A stretch of DNA of 64,000 bases, taken from Linnemannia hyalina. Its lineage: Eukaryota > Mortierellomycota > Mortierellomycetes > Mortierellales > Mortierellaceae. Numbering within the stretch: the first letter of the stretch is position 1; the number at the start of each line of letters is the position of its first letter. A program made the position numbers and the translations under genes. The notes under the pieces were generated by a model. It saw only the letters and a program-made list of their open reading frames with translations. It was not told the DNA's origin and made no database searches. This document shows positions 33,594-45,220 of this stretch, piece after piece. Location of the stretch: the NCBI GenBank assembly GCA_019671135.1, contig JAHRHY010000005.1, positions 2,342,001 to 2,406,000 on the forward strand. Direction: 5' to 3'.

Positions 33594-33859
33594 CGTTCAG
33601 AATTGCTTGAAATGTTTCATAGGCGTGGGCACTTTGGTGCTGTGGATACGGTTAAAGCGATACATGAAGAGGGCTAATCTTCGGAAAGATTTGCTTGAAT
33701 TTGGTAGCAAAGCGTGTTGGCTGTCAGCGCTTTAATATTGCAAAGTATGGCTATCATCCACATGGTACTATCCATGCAAGAATGCTGGGTGACCATATGG
33801 CAATCGACCTTTCGGGACAGTTTGCGAAGTCAGCTCGTGGCAATTTACATTGCGTTTGA
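33594..33859 (+). mobile_element. Ty3/gypsy-type integrase fragment
   Basis: Two plus-strand pieces in different frames. The first reads LLEMFHRRGHFGAVDTVKAI and stops at 33677. The second reads QRFNIAKYGYHPHGTIHARM, then LGDHMAIDLSGQFAKSARGN, and stops at 33859. The HxxxGHFG motif is the start of the integrase HHCC zinc finger, CQRFN its end, and GDHMAIDLSG the first Asp of the DDE core. A short piece near 34168-34267 (FIARSNDRVCGQAAVRVRTI) may belong to the same element. No LTRs, reverse transcriptase or full DDE triad were found. This is an old, broken insertion. Confidence 0.65.
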
Positions 33860-34549
33860 AAAGGGCCCGCAGCCAGCACAACACGAGATGCATTGATGTG
33901 TTTTAAGGTAAAAATAAGAGTACAGAAGCATCGCACAAGATCGGGGCATCGGGCTCCAATTAGGGAGTAGTCCCAAATGAAACACACAAGGAAGAGTGCT
34001 GTGCAAAATTTCCACCGCGTAATCGCAAAATGGGGGGTCGGGAAGACGGAGGTGCTCAATGTGCGAAAAGTGAACAAGAAAAGCGAGGGCAGTGGCAAGC
34101 CAAGATAAAAGTACGTTTATGAATCAGCGCTAAAGGAGTGCTGGAGTTTTGGACGATAGATGGCATTGGTTCAAAAATTTATTGCCCGTTCCAACGATCG
34201 TGTCTGCGGCCAAGCTGCGGTCAGGGTGCGAACTATTCAGGAAATGGAAGAGAAGCGTAAAAAATAGAATTGGGTGTAGGCGCGCATCCCCGACAGATAT
34301 GTTCGATCCAAGAGAGAGACAGAGGCGTTTCTTGCTTTTTGTTGACCATGTGTGTGTTTGTTGATTTGTTGGTATGTTGAGGGAGAGGCGTAGTCTCGGA
34401 ACGAGAGACTAGCACGCCTTTCTATTGTTGAGTGTTCTATGGAGGAACGTTGGATCATAGGTTGCACAAACCAGATTGCGAAATGTCGGCGCAAACCCTT
34501 TTTCAAACAGTAGAAGAATTAGAGAGAAGGAACAAGCTGAGAGGCTCAA

Positions 34550-34604
34550 TGCCGCGGTTGGTAGGATGCCTTACTGTCCACTAACTAAATTTTCATCCGC
34601 GGCA
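34550..34604. repeat. 8-bp inverted repeat
   Basis: TGCCGCGG (34550-34557) and CCGCGGCA (34597-34604) are perfect reverse complements 39 bases apart. Confidence 0.7.
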
Positions 34605-34610
34605 AGGAAC

Positions 34611-34627
34611 AGATTGCCAGGCAATCT
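34611..34627. repeat. 17-bp palindrome
   Basis: AGATTGCC-A-GGCAATCT, two perfect 8-base arms around one base, seven bases after the inverted repeat at 34550-34604. Confidence 0.8.
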
Positions 34628-34819
34628 CGAAGGTTAATTGAATGTTCAAAATTTTCATTCGCGTATTTGACAATTGACCATTGCCCGTCTGTTTCAAGGA
34701 AAAAAGATCGTCTCCCTGTCTCTTTATCTCACACGAGCGAGTGCGGTTGCGAGTGCGTCTCACTCGTCGTCTGTCTTTTTGTCTCTCAGTCAGTCCGTCT
34801 TTTTTTTCTATGTTGTTTT

Positions 34820-35350
34820 TGTGTCCCCATGCGCTCATCCATCTCTCTTTTCTCTCTTTTCTCTCTTTTCCTTCTTTTCCTTTCTTTTCTTTCCTTCCTT
34901 TTCCTTTCCTTTCCTTTCGTTTCCCTTTCGTTTCCCTTCCTTTCCTTTCCTTTCATTTCCTTTTATTTTCCTTTTATTTTCCTTTCATTTCCCTTTCCTT
35001 TCCTTTTCCTTTCCCTTTCCCTCCTCTTTTCTTTTCTTGTACCTTCCCTCTCTTTCCTTGTCGTTTTTTCCTTTCTCCTGTTCTCTTTTTACTTATTACA
35101 CCCCATCCACCCCTTTCGCCTACACACCATACATGTAAGCTGCACACCCTCTCTTTCTTCCGTCTAGACCCCGTTCAAATCTTAGCTCTCATTTTGCCGT
35201 TTCCTATTCCACTCATGGCCATCGCATAATACACAGAGTTCTCCCGAGCAATCCCATCCACTCTTCTACTTTCACGTCCTTCTCTTCTTTCCCCCTTCCA
35301 TTTACCTTTTCTACGAACCACTCACGCCCTTTTTTTTTTCTCCTCGCTCT
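34820..35350 (+). promoter_or_regulatory. C/T-rich leader or promoter of the Q-rich gene
   Basis: About 500 bases almost free of purines on the plus strand, with TTCCTTTCC-type repeats at 34860-35030, ending shortly before the start codon at 35497. Confidence 0.4.
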
Positions 35351-35496
35351 ACCACTCTACTTGTCCTTTCGTTCTGTTCGTACTCGTTGTCCAAAGTGCA
35401 CCAGCCAAGTACCTTCAGTTCTGTCCACTAGGAACGAACCAATGAATAATATCCATCCCGTCCATTGAGCGAGTCCCAATTCAATCCAATATACCA

Positions 35497-38400
35497 ATGT
35501 CTTCCTCGACATCGTCCTCACCACTGGTTCACCCTTACTCCCCGCTACTCCAGCAGCAGCAGCAGCAGCAGCAGCCAAGCAACAATACCAACAACAACAA
35601 GAACAACAACAAGAAGCAAAAGAAGACCAACAACCCGACTGGACGGACAGCAACAATAATGATAACAAGTCAAGCAGGGTCCCCTTCCTTAGTAGTACCA
35701 CTACTGCAAAGAGAGACAACCAATCGCCCACCTGCCAAGCCTGCGTCGTTGTCTGTGCCTTCGTCTGTGTCTGCCTCCTTTTCATCTTTAAATCCCGCAG
35801 ACCATCCTCTTTCCACCCTTCTTTCCCCCGCAGATCATCAGTATCCTCATCCCTTGTTCTTCACTTCATTATCTTCTCCCTTCACTTCTTCTTCTACTTC
35901 ATCCTCTCTTTCTTCTTCTTTTCTTCCTCCTCCTCCCATCCAACAGTCTCCTTCTCCTTCTTCTTCTACTCTACACCATCCTCCTCCTTCTCCCCCTCCT
36001 CACCCCTCAGTCTTTCCTCACCATCACTTTCACACTCTCCCACACTCAATCCTGCACCAGCACTCAAGCTTTGCTTCCTCTCCCACGTCTTCCTCACCTT
36101 CTTCGCTCCCTCTGTCCGAGCCAAACCACCACCGCCACCCGTCGCTGCAGCATCAAAGACCAGACAGCCCTTCTTCTCTTAAACAACAACAACACCATCA
36201 TCATCAACATCATCATCACACACACTCACAACAACAAAAACAACAACAACAACAACAGGATCACAAACAACAACGACGTCTAGTCTTGTATAAGCACCAA
36301 CGACAACAACAACTCCGTATGATGCAACAACAAAACAACATCCTCCAACAGCAGCAGCATCAAGAACAACAGCTGCTCCTCGAACGACAGAATCAGCAAA
36401 AACTAGAACTGAAGCAGCAGCAGAAACAACACTTACAACAGCTTCACCTCCAGTTGAATCCTCCACGCGTTAACGTAGCTGCTGCTGCTGCTGCAGAGGC
36501 GACAGCAACAGAGGCGACACGAGATTATCAACCACAACAAACACAAGCACAAGTACAAGCACAACAACACCAACAATGCAACCCGTCCCTACAGCAACGC
36601 CGAGCAAGCCTGTTGCAACAACGGCCAGCACCACCCCCAATCTCACTCCCAACCCCTTCTACCTCTAATACCAGCCAATCGACATTCAAGAACAACTCAC
36701 TTTCGTCGGAGCGGACCCCACTGCGAGCACCAACGGTGACTCTGTCCCCACAGAAATATCAGGGGCTGGTGGCCTCGGGCGCTCTCCCAGTCCGTCAGGC
36801 GCTCCAGACACATATTGCTTCATCGGGCGAGAAGCCGCCGGAGACCAAAGAGGAGGCGCGAGCTGCCCTTGAGATGATGTTCCAGATCCGAGCAGACAAA
36901 ATCCGCCGAGCCATCGAAGAAGGCAAGCTGGCCACCACTGAGGCATTACAGCACAAGGTCATACGACGCCGCGAAAGTGTCTTCGAAGGTACTTTTTTCT
37001 TCTGTTCTTTGTTTCTCATTGTTGTTCTCGTTTTTGTGCAAAACAAAGAACAACCAATTACGCTTTGAAAAGGTCTTTTCCTTTCTCTTTGGGACGCCCT
37101 TATCACTAACTAACGCTTTTTTCTTCTTATTTTCCCCTTTTTTTTCTTTCATGTTCGACATATCTCCATTTCATGTTCCCTACCCCCCTGTGTCAACCAT
37201 GCATCATATTGCATCCCATTTTCTCAGGCTCACAGAAATCTTCGGTAAGATTACATACTCATTCCCCCCTCTAGTACTATCCACGAGGACACAAAGCAAA
37301 GGAGACAAAGAGACGCCATGGTGCATGGAAGAAGAATGCACAAAGAAGATAAAATGTAAGGGACCCCAGGGGATGGATCGGGTGGTGAGCGAAAGGATGT
37401 GGTGCATGAAATATGAGTATTGATTGGCAATTTTGTTGGATTAGAATGGTTCCTCGACCTAGCCATACATGGCTCTCCAAAATCTCATACTTCCTCACGA
37501 CGGCATTTCTCATACAGATCGGACTAACATGTTTGTCCTCCCCCTCTTTTCTTTGCATGCATTACGAAAAAAGAAGTTCCCTAAGGATCGATCGATGAGC
37601 GCACCCTCGGAACGGGTCACCTTTTCTGACATTACCCAGTACCACACAGCTGCTACTGCTACTGCTGCGCGCCCACCACAATCATTGATGTCCGGAAACA
37701 TATCTCAGCACCCATGGCACCCTTCTCCTGCTCATGGTCATGTTCATCCTCTCTATCCCCACCCATCATCAGCTGCAATCATCCATCAGGAGCCACTCTC
37801 GATACACCGTCATGGCAATACCACAGGCTACACCGCACCGATCAACAATGACACCGCCAATGTACAGCAAGGACCAGGTGCAGGAACAACAGCAGAGGAC
37901 CCTATGGTGATCGAGGCCGAGGAACAGGGTCTGCATGATACGACTTTTGGCCTGTCGGATGACGATATCATGTCGAGCTTTACCGATTTTACTGCCAAGC
38001 TGGGGGACTCGTTACTGGCTCGGGGTGTCCCGCGATTCTGGGATATGGGCGGCACTACCACGGGTGCTGCCTCTGCTGATACTGTTCCTCCTCCTCCTCC
38101 TGGATACAACTCATTCGGTATCAATGTCAACCAGCATGATAGTAATAACAGAGTGGCAGCAGCTGCAGTAGGAGGAGTACCACAGGAACCACCACTGGAG
38201 ATGATGATGGTCGATACTGTACTCCCCACTCTCTCTCCGACAGCTTCGAGCGAATCACAATCGCCCTCGCCATGGATCCCTTGGCATGGACTTAGTACTC
38301 ACGAGCGGCATGATTCGGTGGCAAATTCTCTTTCCGGGGCTACTGGACCTGGTCCCATGGCTGTCCATCCATTCGCTCAGGCTCAGACCCAAGCTCAACA

Positions 38401-39073
38401 CACAGTCGCAACGACCAATTTGTCACCATCTCAGGCTCAGCAACACGGCCCCATGTCAACCTTAGTCATGTCCCAGCAACAACAGCCAGATCAGCTATCA
38501 TATCCGAGCTTGTTTTCCAAGGATTCACGAAACCAAGGTCCTCGAAACCCATCTACGTTTGGAGTGGATGTCCATTCCGTCCAGATCCATCCACAAGGAG
38601 GCTTTGGTCTTGGCGAGCAAGGAGTTCAAGGAGGAGGAGGAGGGTCGTATATGGGCGAGAAGCAGGTTGAGGCATGGAATCAGTATTTGCAGTACTTGCT
38701 TCACCTGCAAGAGTTTTCCGAACACCATTTTCAAAATCAAGGAAACAACCCTTTGATCCCTGCTGAGCATGGACAACAAATTCAGCAGCACATTCAACAA
38801 GATCCTTTCATTCAACAACAGCAGCAAACAGGTGGTGCCGTTCTGTCAATTGCCAGTTCTCCTCAATCAAGTGTAATGATGGACCCGCACTGGCAGGCGA
38901 CGATGATGACGATGATGTTGGACCAGAACCCGACCCGTGAGGCGATCCATGGACTCGACCGGCAGCCTGGATTCAATATTGCGAACACTGTTGGTGGCGG
39001 TATTGTTAGCAGTGGTGAGAGGATGACTTCTGCTTCGACCTTTCCCCCCACCGGCGCACACCTTGCCATGTAG
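35497..39073 (+). CDS. Gln/His/Ser-rich protein of unknown function, possible transcriptional regulator
   Basis: Three exons (35497-36988, 37228-37244, 37574-39073) join in phase to 1002 aa. Exon 1 ends in phase 1 and exon 3 begins in phase 0, so a 17-nt microexon (GSQKSS junction) is needed. Its intron signals are good, with ACTAAC near 37524 before the acceptor of exon 3. Residues 1-390 are low complexity: poly-Q, poly-S, His/Asn and Pro runs. A compact charged segment at about 410-497 looks folded, with LSPQKYQGLVASGALPVRQA, EEARAALEMMFQIRADKIRR and ATTEALQHKVIRRRESVFEG. The C-terminal half is Gln/Pro/His-rich with a poly-G patch and an acidic DDDIMSSFTDFTAKLGDSLL segment. I do not recognise the family. 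The composition suggests a nuclear regulator; that is inference only. Confidence 0.65.
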
Positions 39074-39837
39074 ACATAATGTTGGTTTGGAGATGATGAT
39101 GTAGCGAATACTTTCTCTTGCTTTTCGCCTGCCCATTCTTTGAGTAGGCTTGCCTGCCATGGGCTAAGTTTCTTTTTGCTTTTTTAATAAAAAAACCTTA
39201 ATTATTTAAAGCATGTCCGTCCTTCTTTTTTTCTCCTATGCTCTCCATATAGCGTTTTATCTCCTTCGCTTACCATCGCTCACCTTTGCTCTGCATTAAT
39301 TTCTTTTATTATTTTCGTTTGCCTTTACATTTATGCATAGGGAGTTGAGTAAAATAACTAAAAACACCGTTGACAGTTTTCATAACAAGCTCATGTATTG
39401 TTCTCGAGTCGTATGAGGTTGATAACGTGCATCATATATGTCCATGTCGCTTTATTCATGTGTTCTTCATTCCCCGGTGCATGTACGTATTATATGATTT
39501 ATATCTGTCTGTCTTCTTTAACAGACAAAAATCCCGAGTAAGCGAGCGTGAAGTATATATCGCCTGGTAGCGCGTTTTAACCCTTTCTTTCAATTGCCCA
39601 TCTGCCTCCCTCTCCATCTTTCGGTGGGGGGGGGGGGTCGAACACAATACAAAGGACAAGACTCTTTTCCAGGGTCCTTGACGGCGTCGGGTGTTGATCT
39701 GGATGGGGGCATAGGGGATGTAACGAGTGTATCGATTGGTCCCCTCTCATACGGGGACAGACAGCCAACACGCCAACTACTTTTTACGCCCGAGAAAAGG
39801 TAGGCGATCGTCTTGACGAAAATAGCTTAGCGAAGAC

Positions 39838-39910
39838 TTTTTTTTTTTTGTTTTTTTTGTTTTTTTTGTTTTTTTTGTTTTTTTTTTTTTTTCTTTTTTT
39901 TCTTTTTTTT
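39838..39910 (+). repeat. T8G tandem array in a poly-T tract
   Basis: Several consecutive TTTTTTTTG units run into longer T and T/C runs, 73 bases in all. Confidence 0.9.
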
Positions 39911-40302
39911 CTTGCTGTCTTGGTTTCAGTCGTCCTTTCTTTCTTTTTACCCGATCGACTCGCCCGCCCCCACCCTTTGCTACGTATCGGAACAAAAAAA
40001 TAAATAAATACAAACGCACAAGCAGAGTTTATGCGACACCCTTCATTAAGCGATACTTGGCTATTCTTGTAGCAGGGTTGGTTGCAGCATGGTATGTGCG
40101 TTTCTTGTGGGGTTTTTTAATATCTTCTCCCGATGAACCCCTTGAAGAACCGATGTGGCCGTCTTTTTTTTTTATATTTCTGTTTAATCTATGCATTGCA
40201 AAGGATTGGTTCAAGCATTGGAATAATAATGTATGAAGGAGAAAATATGTGAAGAGAAGGGGGTGAAGAAATAAAGGAGACAAAAACAAAAAAAAGGAGG
40301 GG

Positions 40303-40350
40303 TGGACCATAGACCATTGGACATTGACCATTGACCATTGGGACAATGGC
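40303..40350 (+). repeat. degenerate GACCATTG tandem repeat
   Basis: Successive GACCATAGACCATTGG, ACATTGACCATT and GACCATTGGGACAATGG units give about five imperfect copies of an 8-base motif, ending in a CCATTG/CAATGG inverted pair. Confidence 0.7.
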
Positions 40351-41632
40351 ATGATCCCAAGAGGTGTGGAGGAAGGGAAGAGAAATCAGGAAAAGCAAGC
40401 TAATGTCCATCGGTTGACGAGATAAGGTCAACAACAGCGCGCGATCTTTCAGATCCCTTGGGTGGTTGGGGGGGGGGGGGGGGGAAATGGTGGGTATTTG
40501 TGTAATGCGAAGTGCTATTTTCTCCCTAGTGCCCCTGCGCGAAGTTATTTTGGTGCTGTTCTTTCTTTTTTTTTTGTTTTTTTTCGTGTCTGCTTGTCTG
40601 CTTTTGTCCACTCCGTAGCATGGGGCGTGGCAGATGGGCGTGCGAGTAGAAGGAGGAAAGGTCTTCGCAGATCCCTTCTTTACCGCGCACCGGAGTGTCA
40701 TTGCTCCTCTCTCGTTCCTGTCCCACCTTACCCTGTGGCGAAAAGAGCACACCCTCCCTCTCCCTCTCCCTTCTTTTACTATTTGGAGTAGGGGAGCAAA
40801 CATTCGCGCTCGACCATTCGTTGTGGCCACGTTGTTGGCCTTAGTAAAATGTGCGGTTGGATTTATTTTTTGAGTTGCGAGAGAGAAGGAGAAGGAAGCA
40901 GGGAGAGAGAAGAGATAAAAAAGGATACCATCCAATCCATCCATCTGAGCAATTTTGTCTGTTTTGAGGTAGAGGGTAACATAAAAAAGAGAGCGTGGAA
41001 TTGAATTGCAAGAAAAGACTAACGGAACCTACTAAGGAGAGTTTTCTATTTCATTGGAGGACGGAGTTGTATCGATAACCATTTATCGCTTGGTATCGGG
41101 CCATTCCCGTCAAATTGCGCTTGCACCAGCACGAGCACATTCTGCCATGGCCATAATATGATACTAAGAGAGAAAAGAGGCAGGCGAGCGGACTGTCCTT
41201 TTTTTTTTTTTTTTTTTTTTTTTCACGGGCCTTCTTGTCCTTGTGTGCTTTTGTGTCCTTTGAAGGTGTGTATTTATTCCTTGTACTTCCTTCCCGGATG
41301 AACACCTTTTTCTCTTCTCTTCTCTTCTCTTTCTTCTTCTCACACCTCTTTCTCTACTTTTATATTACCATTGCTACCTCTTATTACTTACACCCTGCTG
41401 TTCACCCATTGAACCTCTTCCTCCTTCTTACTTCTCACCAACAATAATATCCATCTTGATCTCACACAACCAATCACTCACATTCTCTGACTTCAGCACC
41501 CTCTTACCCTTTCTCTTCGAACCGCGTCCCTCTTCTTTTGCACACACAACTTGCACCCTTCTTCCTCTCACACATTCGCTCTTCACGGCAACACTTGCAC
41601 TCACTCACACTAATACAAAAAGAAGATACACC

Positions 41633-44600
41633 ATGATCTCGGTACCATCCGCACCAGGAGCCCTCACCAACTGCCTCACCTCCTCCCACCACCACAACCT
41701 TCATACAAAAACCACCGGCGCCTCCACCTCTGCCTTCCCTCCACCCTTGTCCGATTCTCCACCTTCCTCCCCCACCACTCTCATCTCCCACTCTCACCAT
41801 GACCTCCATGACCCACCGATGAAGAGACCCTCGCTTCCAAAGAGGTCCTACTCTGTCACCTCGCACTCGTCCCGTTCCGTCCACTTCACAGAGGAGATCA
41901 CGCCCCGGGAGATGGCCTTGTCGATTGTTCAAGCACAGTACCATATCTATCATACGGATCTGTCGGGCTATACTGCTGGCGCGGATTTGGTCCAGGATGC
42001 ACTTACGCGCTTTGCCCTCGGTGGTAAGTTTTTTCATTTTTCTTTGTGGTTATTTTGTTTGTGATGTTTCTAGTGTTTGTGGATGGGGAAATGGGGGAGA
42101 GAACGGTCGGTGGGCATGGCTGGGTAGGGAGACAGGATGACAGGGTGATAGGGAGGAGAGGAGAGGAATGGTGTGCTTTCTTCTTGTCTGCTTGGTGGCG
42201 GTTAAATTGGGCAAAACTCTTTTTTTTTCCTCCTCCCCCTCCTTTGGACAGTGTACTGTTGAAGAATCAACAACAACGGAACACTTTCCCACTCTCGCTC
42301 GCTCCATTGAACCAACCAACCAACCACTCAAACAGCAAACAGCAAGCACACGACGACACACATACACAACTTTATTACAGCACAACGCACCACAACAAAC
42401 AAAGGAAAAAAAAGAGCATGGGTAAACCCTGGTTGTTGTCTTTTCTCTTTTTTTTTTTTTTTTTTTTTTTCCGTTCGTGCGATCGATCATCGATTCCAGC
42501 AACAGGAAAGACGAGGAAGAGAAAGATCTACGAACGAGGGTGTGTATCACAATATTTTTAAGAATGCGATAGGAAAGCAAAAAAAAAAAAGAAGAGACAC
42601 AAGAGAATGCGCATGTTGTGTTTCAATGGGAGGGGGATGGTGTCATGGCATCATAGGCAGTTGTCACTTCTCAACGGCAAGAGATAACGTTCTTTCATCA
42701 CCCTCACGTACTTTCACGCCAACCGCACACCTTACCAACGAATGACACCAACACGCATTCCCAAAGGAGCGCATGAGGCAACACTCTTCCCCATCTCAAT
42801 CGAATTGAAAAAAACATGACAAGCGGAGCAACAAAAAAACCTTTGGCCAATATTTTTTTTTATAGTTTCCCCTTTCCCTTTGTTTGAAGCCCTTGCATTG
42901 GTCCAGTCCCGTCCAGTCCCTGTCCCTGTCTTTTTTGATAGATTGACGGGACTGGACTTGACTGGCCCTGAACCCAGTTGGAGAACCACGCACTTATCAC
43001 CATTTCCCACTCCCTTGCGGCTTGATTTTATTTTTTTGAGTTTTCTTTGTTTTACTGGGGTCCCTTGACTTTTCCCCCCTTTGTGTGCTCTGTTAGTTTT
43101 TTTTTTGCCAAAGATGGGATTGCACTTGTCCAACCTTGCTTCGCTTAGGTTGCTTGTTAGTGTAGTTTTCTATTCCCCTCTCGCTGGGAAGGAACGTGGT
43201 GTGACACACCACGCTAAAAGAACGATGGCACAAAAATAGGCAAGAAACAAACACCAACTGGGAATATTCCCAGGCAGGGATGTTCAAACAACAGAAAAGA
43301 CGGCCAAAAGGATTGAGGGAGAAAACGGTTTTGTTTGTTACTGTAATGGTCCGTAATTGAGATGGAAGGATCTCATAGACATGGATATCTCCCTCCCTTG
43401 CTCTCTTCCTCTCTTCCACACACAGCCTCAAATCCAATCCGTTCGATGCATCAATTTATTCCTTTCTTTATCTCCTTTATCTTTTCGCTTCCCTATCCAC
43501 TTTCATCATCCGTTGAATGCTCCGCGGTGCATCCGGATATTTCTGCATTTATTTGTTTGTTGCAGTTGTTTCCCTCGGAGTTGCGAAAAATGTGACAAAA
43601 GGAAAGATAAAAACAGACAAGAGGAGGAGTCCAAGAGTCCAGAGATCCAAGCACTCACACAAGCATACACACATACGAAAACAAAGCAGAACGTTGACCT
43701 GAGTGTATACATACTATTACCAAATAGGCACCTCAAGAGACTTGTACCAGACATTCAAGCGGTTCAGGCCCGACAAGGAGCGTATTCCTCCGACACCGAC
43801 GATCACGATCACGACCCGCAACTGGCGCGATTGGCTGGGCCACAAGTCCTATTATCACGACTACCTCGATTTCTTTGATCAGGAGCTGCAACTTCTCGAA
43901 CAGGAGCAGGATGCATCTGAGACCGAGGCAGAGGCGCCCTCTTCTTCGGCTTCAGCTTCAGCTTCAGAGACGATGACCAGGATGGCAAAACTAGTGGCAG
44001 AGTATTTGACGCCGTTGATTCCTGGACTGTGCGCGTCGACGGGGGCGTTGATTCATTTGGGGTATGGTGTCGAGTTTAGGTCGAGGCTGGCCATGGCCGA
44101 GGGGTTGGCGTATGCTTGTATCTCGTACCAGCCTGCTACCACTTGCTTCATCCCCTCCAACGTTCCCTCTTCCTGGCAGCACAAGACTACTACTACTGTG
44201 ACTTCAGGAGCCACAGGCGCCACAGGAGCGACAGGAACGACGGTGGGGGGTGTGACGAAGAGGTCGCCGACGGTGTCGATTCTAAACATGGTTAGGAACG
44301 ATAAGCGTCTGGATGGGATGTTTGACGCAGGGTTCCAGGGCCGTTTGAATGTCGTTATGAGCTCACGTGTTAGTCTGTTGAAGTCCTATCTCGGCATGTG
44401 GACCAGTCAAGGTACGTTTGTTTGTTTTTCCACACCTGAGCCCGCCAACACATACACGATGATGTCTTCTATTCCTTTTTACTATTGACTAGCAATACTA
44501 ACATGTTCTTTGTTGACAATCTATAATAGTACATTCGGTGGAAGAGGCGTTGAAGGATCTCTCCCAGACAAGCAGCCTACTCTTATTCACAGCTACCAAC

Positions 44601-45220
44601 CGATTCGGAGACCAACAGCAGTTGGACAAACATCTCGCCAACGTTTTGTTGGCGACTCATGCGGCTCGGTTCTTGATTCATGTCTTGCCGGGCGAGGTTG
44701 AGAAGGAGCAGTTGTTGAAGGCGATCTGGATGTCGCTTGTGGCGACCTTTGTGGTTCAAGGCAGGCCCAAGTTGTCATTGTCCCAATCTCATCAACAGCA
44801 TCAACAACCGGTGATGGCGGAGGTTAACCCACAGGATGCTGGTGAGCATGATGATGAGGATGAGGAGGTTGAAGCAAAGTCTATGGATGGTGAGATGAAG
44901 GTGCCTTCTGGACGGTGGAAGACCTTGGCGCAGGACGCCATCCATGCCGACCATCAAATCGTGTCAAAGGTACATTTCCTATACTTTTGGTTTTCTTCAC
45001 TCATCCCTTCTTAACGTGTTCGTTTCTTTGTTCACCGTTATTGTCTTGGTTGTGATATTAACCGCCTTTTCTCCTTTGTGGTTATGGCTAATAGATTGTG
45101 AGGTGCTTGTGGTGGGCAGAGATGGAACATGGATCGTGCGGAGGATTGTTTTACGATGCGGCGTTCCGTGTTATCGGGGATGACCCAGCCTCTGACGAGT
45201 CCACTGGACCCGGCTTCTAA
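41633..45220 (+). CDS. questin oxidase-like protein (DUF4243 family)
   Basis: Four exons (41633-42023, 43728-44411, 44530-44969, 45095-45220) join in phase to 546 aa. The family takes its name from questin oxidase, a Baeyer-Villiger-type ring-opening enzyme of fungal anthraquinone pathways; many members have no known substrate. Signatures here: a His-containing N-terminal segment (YHIYHTDLSG), DALTRFALGGTSRDLYQTFK across the first junction, WLGHKSYYHDYLDFFDQEL, and IHLGYGVEFRSRLAMAEGLA at about 239-258. A Ser/Pro-rich N-terminal ~80 residues and an acidic linker (about 430-455) are additions. No polyketide synthase or other pathway gene is near, so a role in a cluster is not supported. Intron 1 is 1704 nt, far longer than any other here. 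Confidence 0.8.
42901..42957 (+). repeat. 13-bp inverted repeat (hairpin) inside the long intron
   Basis: GTCCAGTCCCGTC (42901-42913) and GACGGGACTGGAC (42945-42957) are perfect reverse complements with a 31-base loop, in intron 1 of the questin-oxidase-like gene. Confidence 0.8.

Larger units (their letters stand above)
33860..34680. other. decayed DNA without an intact gene
   Basis: No gene. On the minus strand near 34090-33930 a short open piece reads FSHIEHLRLPDPPFCDYAVE, leucine-rich in style, perhaps a further part of the decayed gene at 32466-33574. Two small inverted repeats lie at 34550-34604 and 34611-34627. Confidence 0.3.
39074..41632. other. 2.5-kb intergenic region
   Basis: No supported gene. 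It contains a poly-T/G tandem array (39838-39910), a G17 run (40468-40484), a CCATTG-type tandem repeat (40303-40350) and a T-run near 41200-41222. The last 330 bases are C/T-rich and probably lead into the gene at 41633. A 251-codon minus-strand frame at 40944-40189 is made of these repeats and is not credible. Confidence 0.45.

Noticed and set aside
34667..35229. Three overlapping plus-strand frames of 150-180 codons
   Set aside because: All three frames are open because the tract is almost purine-free; the Phe/Ser/Leu-only product is a leader artefact.
36179..36466. 95-codon minus-strand Val/Asp-rich frame
   Set aside because: Antisense of CAA repeats in the Q-rich gene.
36179..36470. Regular short repeats considered as a CRISPR-like array
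   Set aside because: They are CAA/CAG coding microsatellites in a fungal gene, with no spacer-repeat structure.
40189..40944. 251-codon minus-strand frame
   Set aside because: It translates poly-T, poly-G and tandem-repeat DNA (KKNKKKRKN, PPPPPNHP) with no family signal and no splice support.
41504..42037. 177-codon minus-strand frame
   Set aside because: Shadow of exon 1 of the questin-oxidase-like gene, whose plus-strand product has family motifs.
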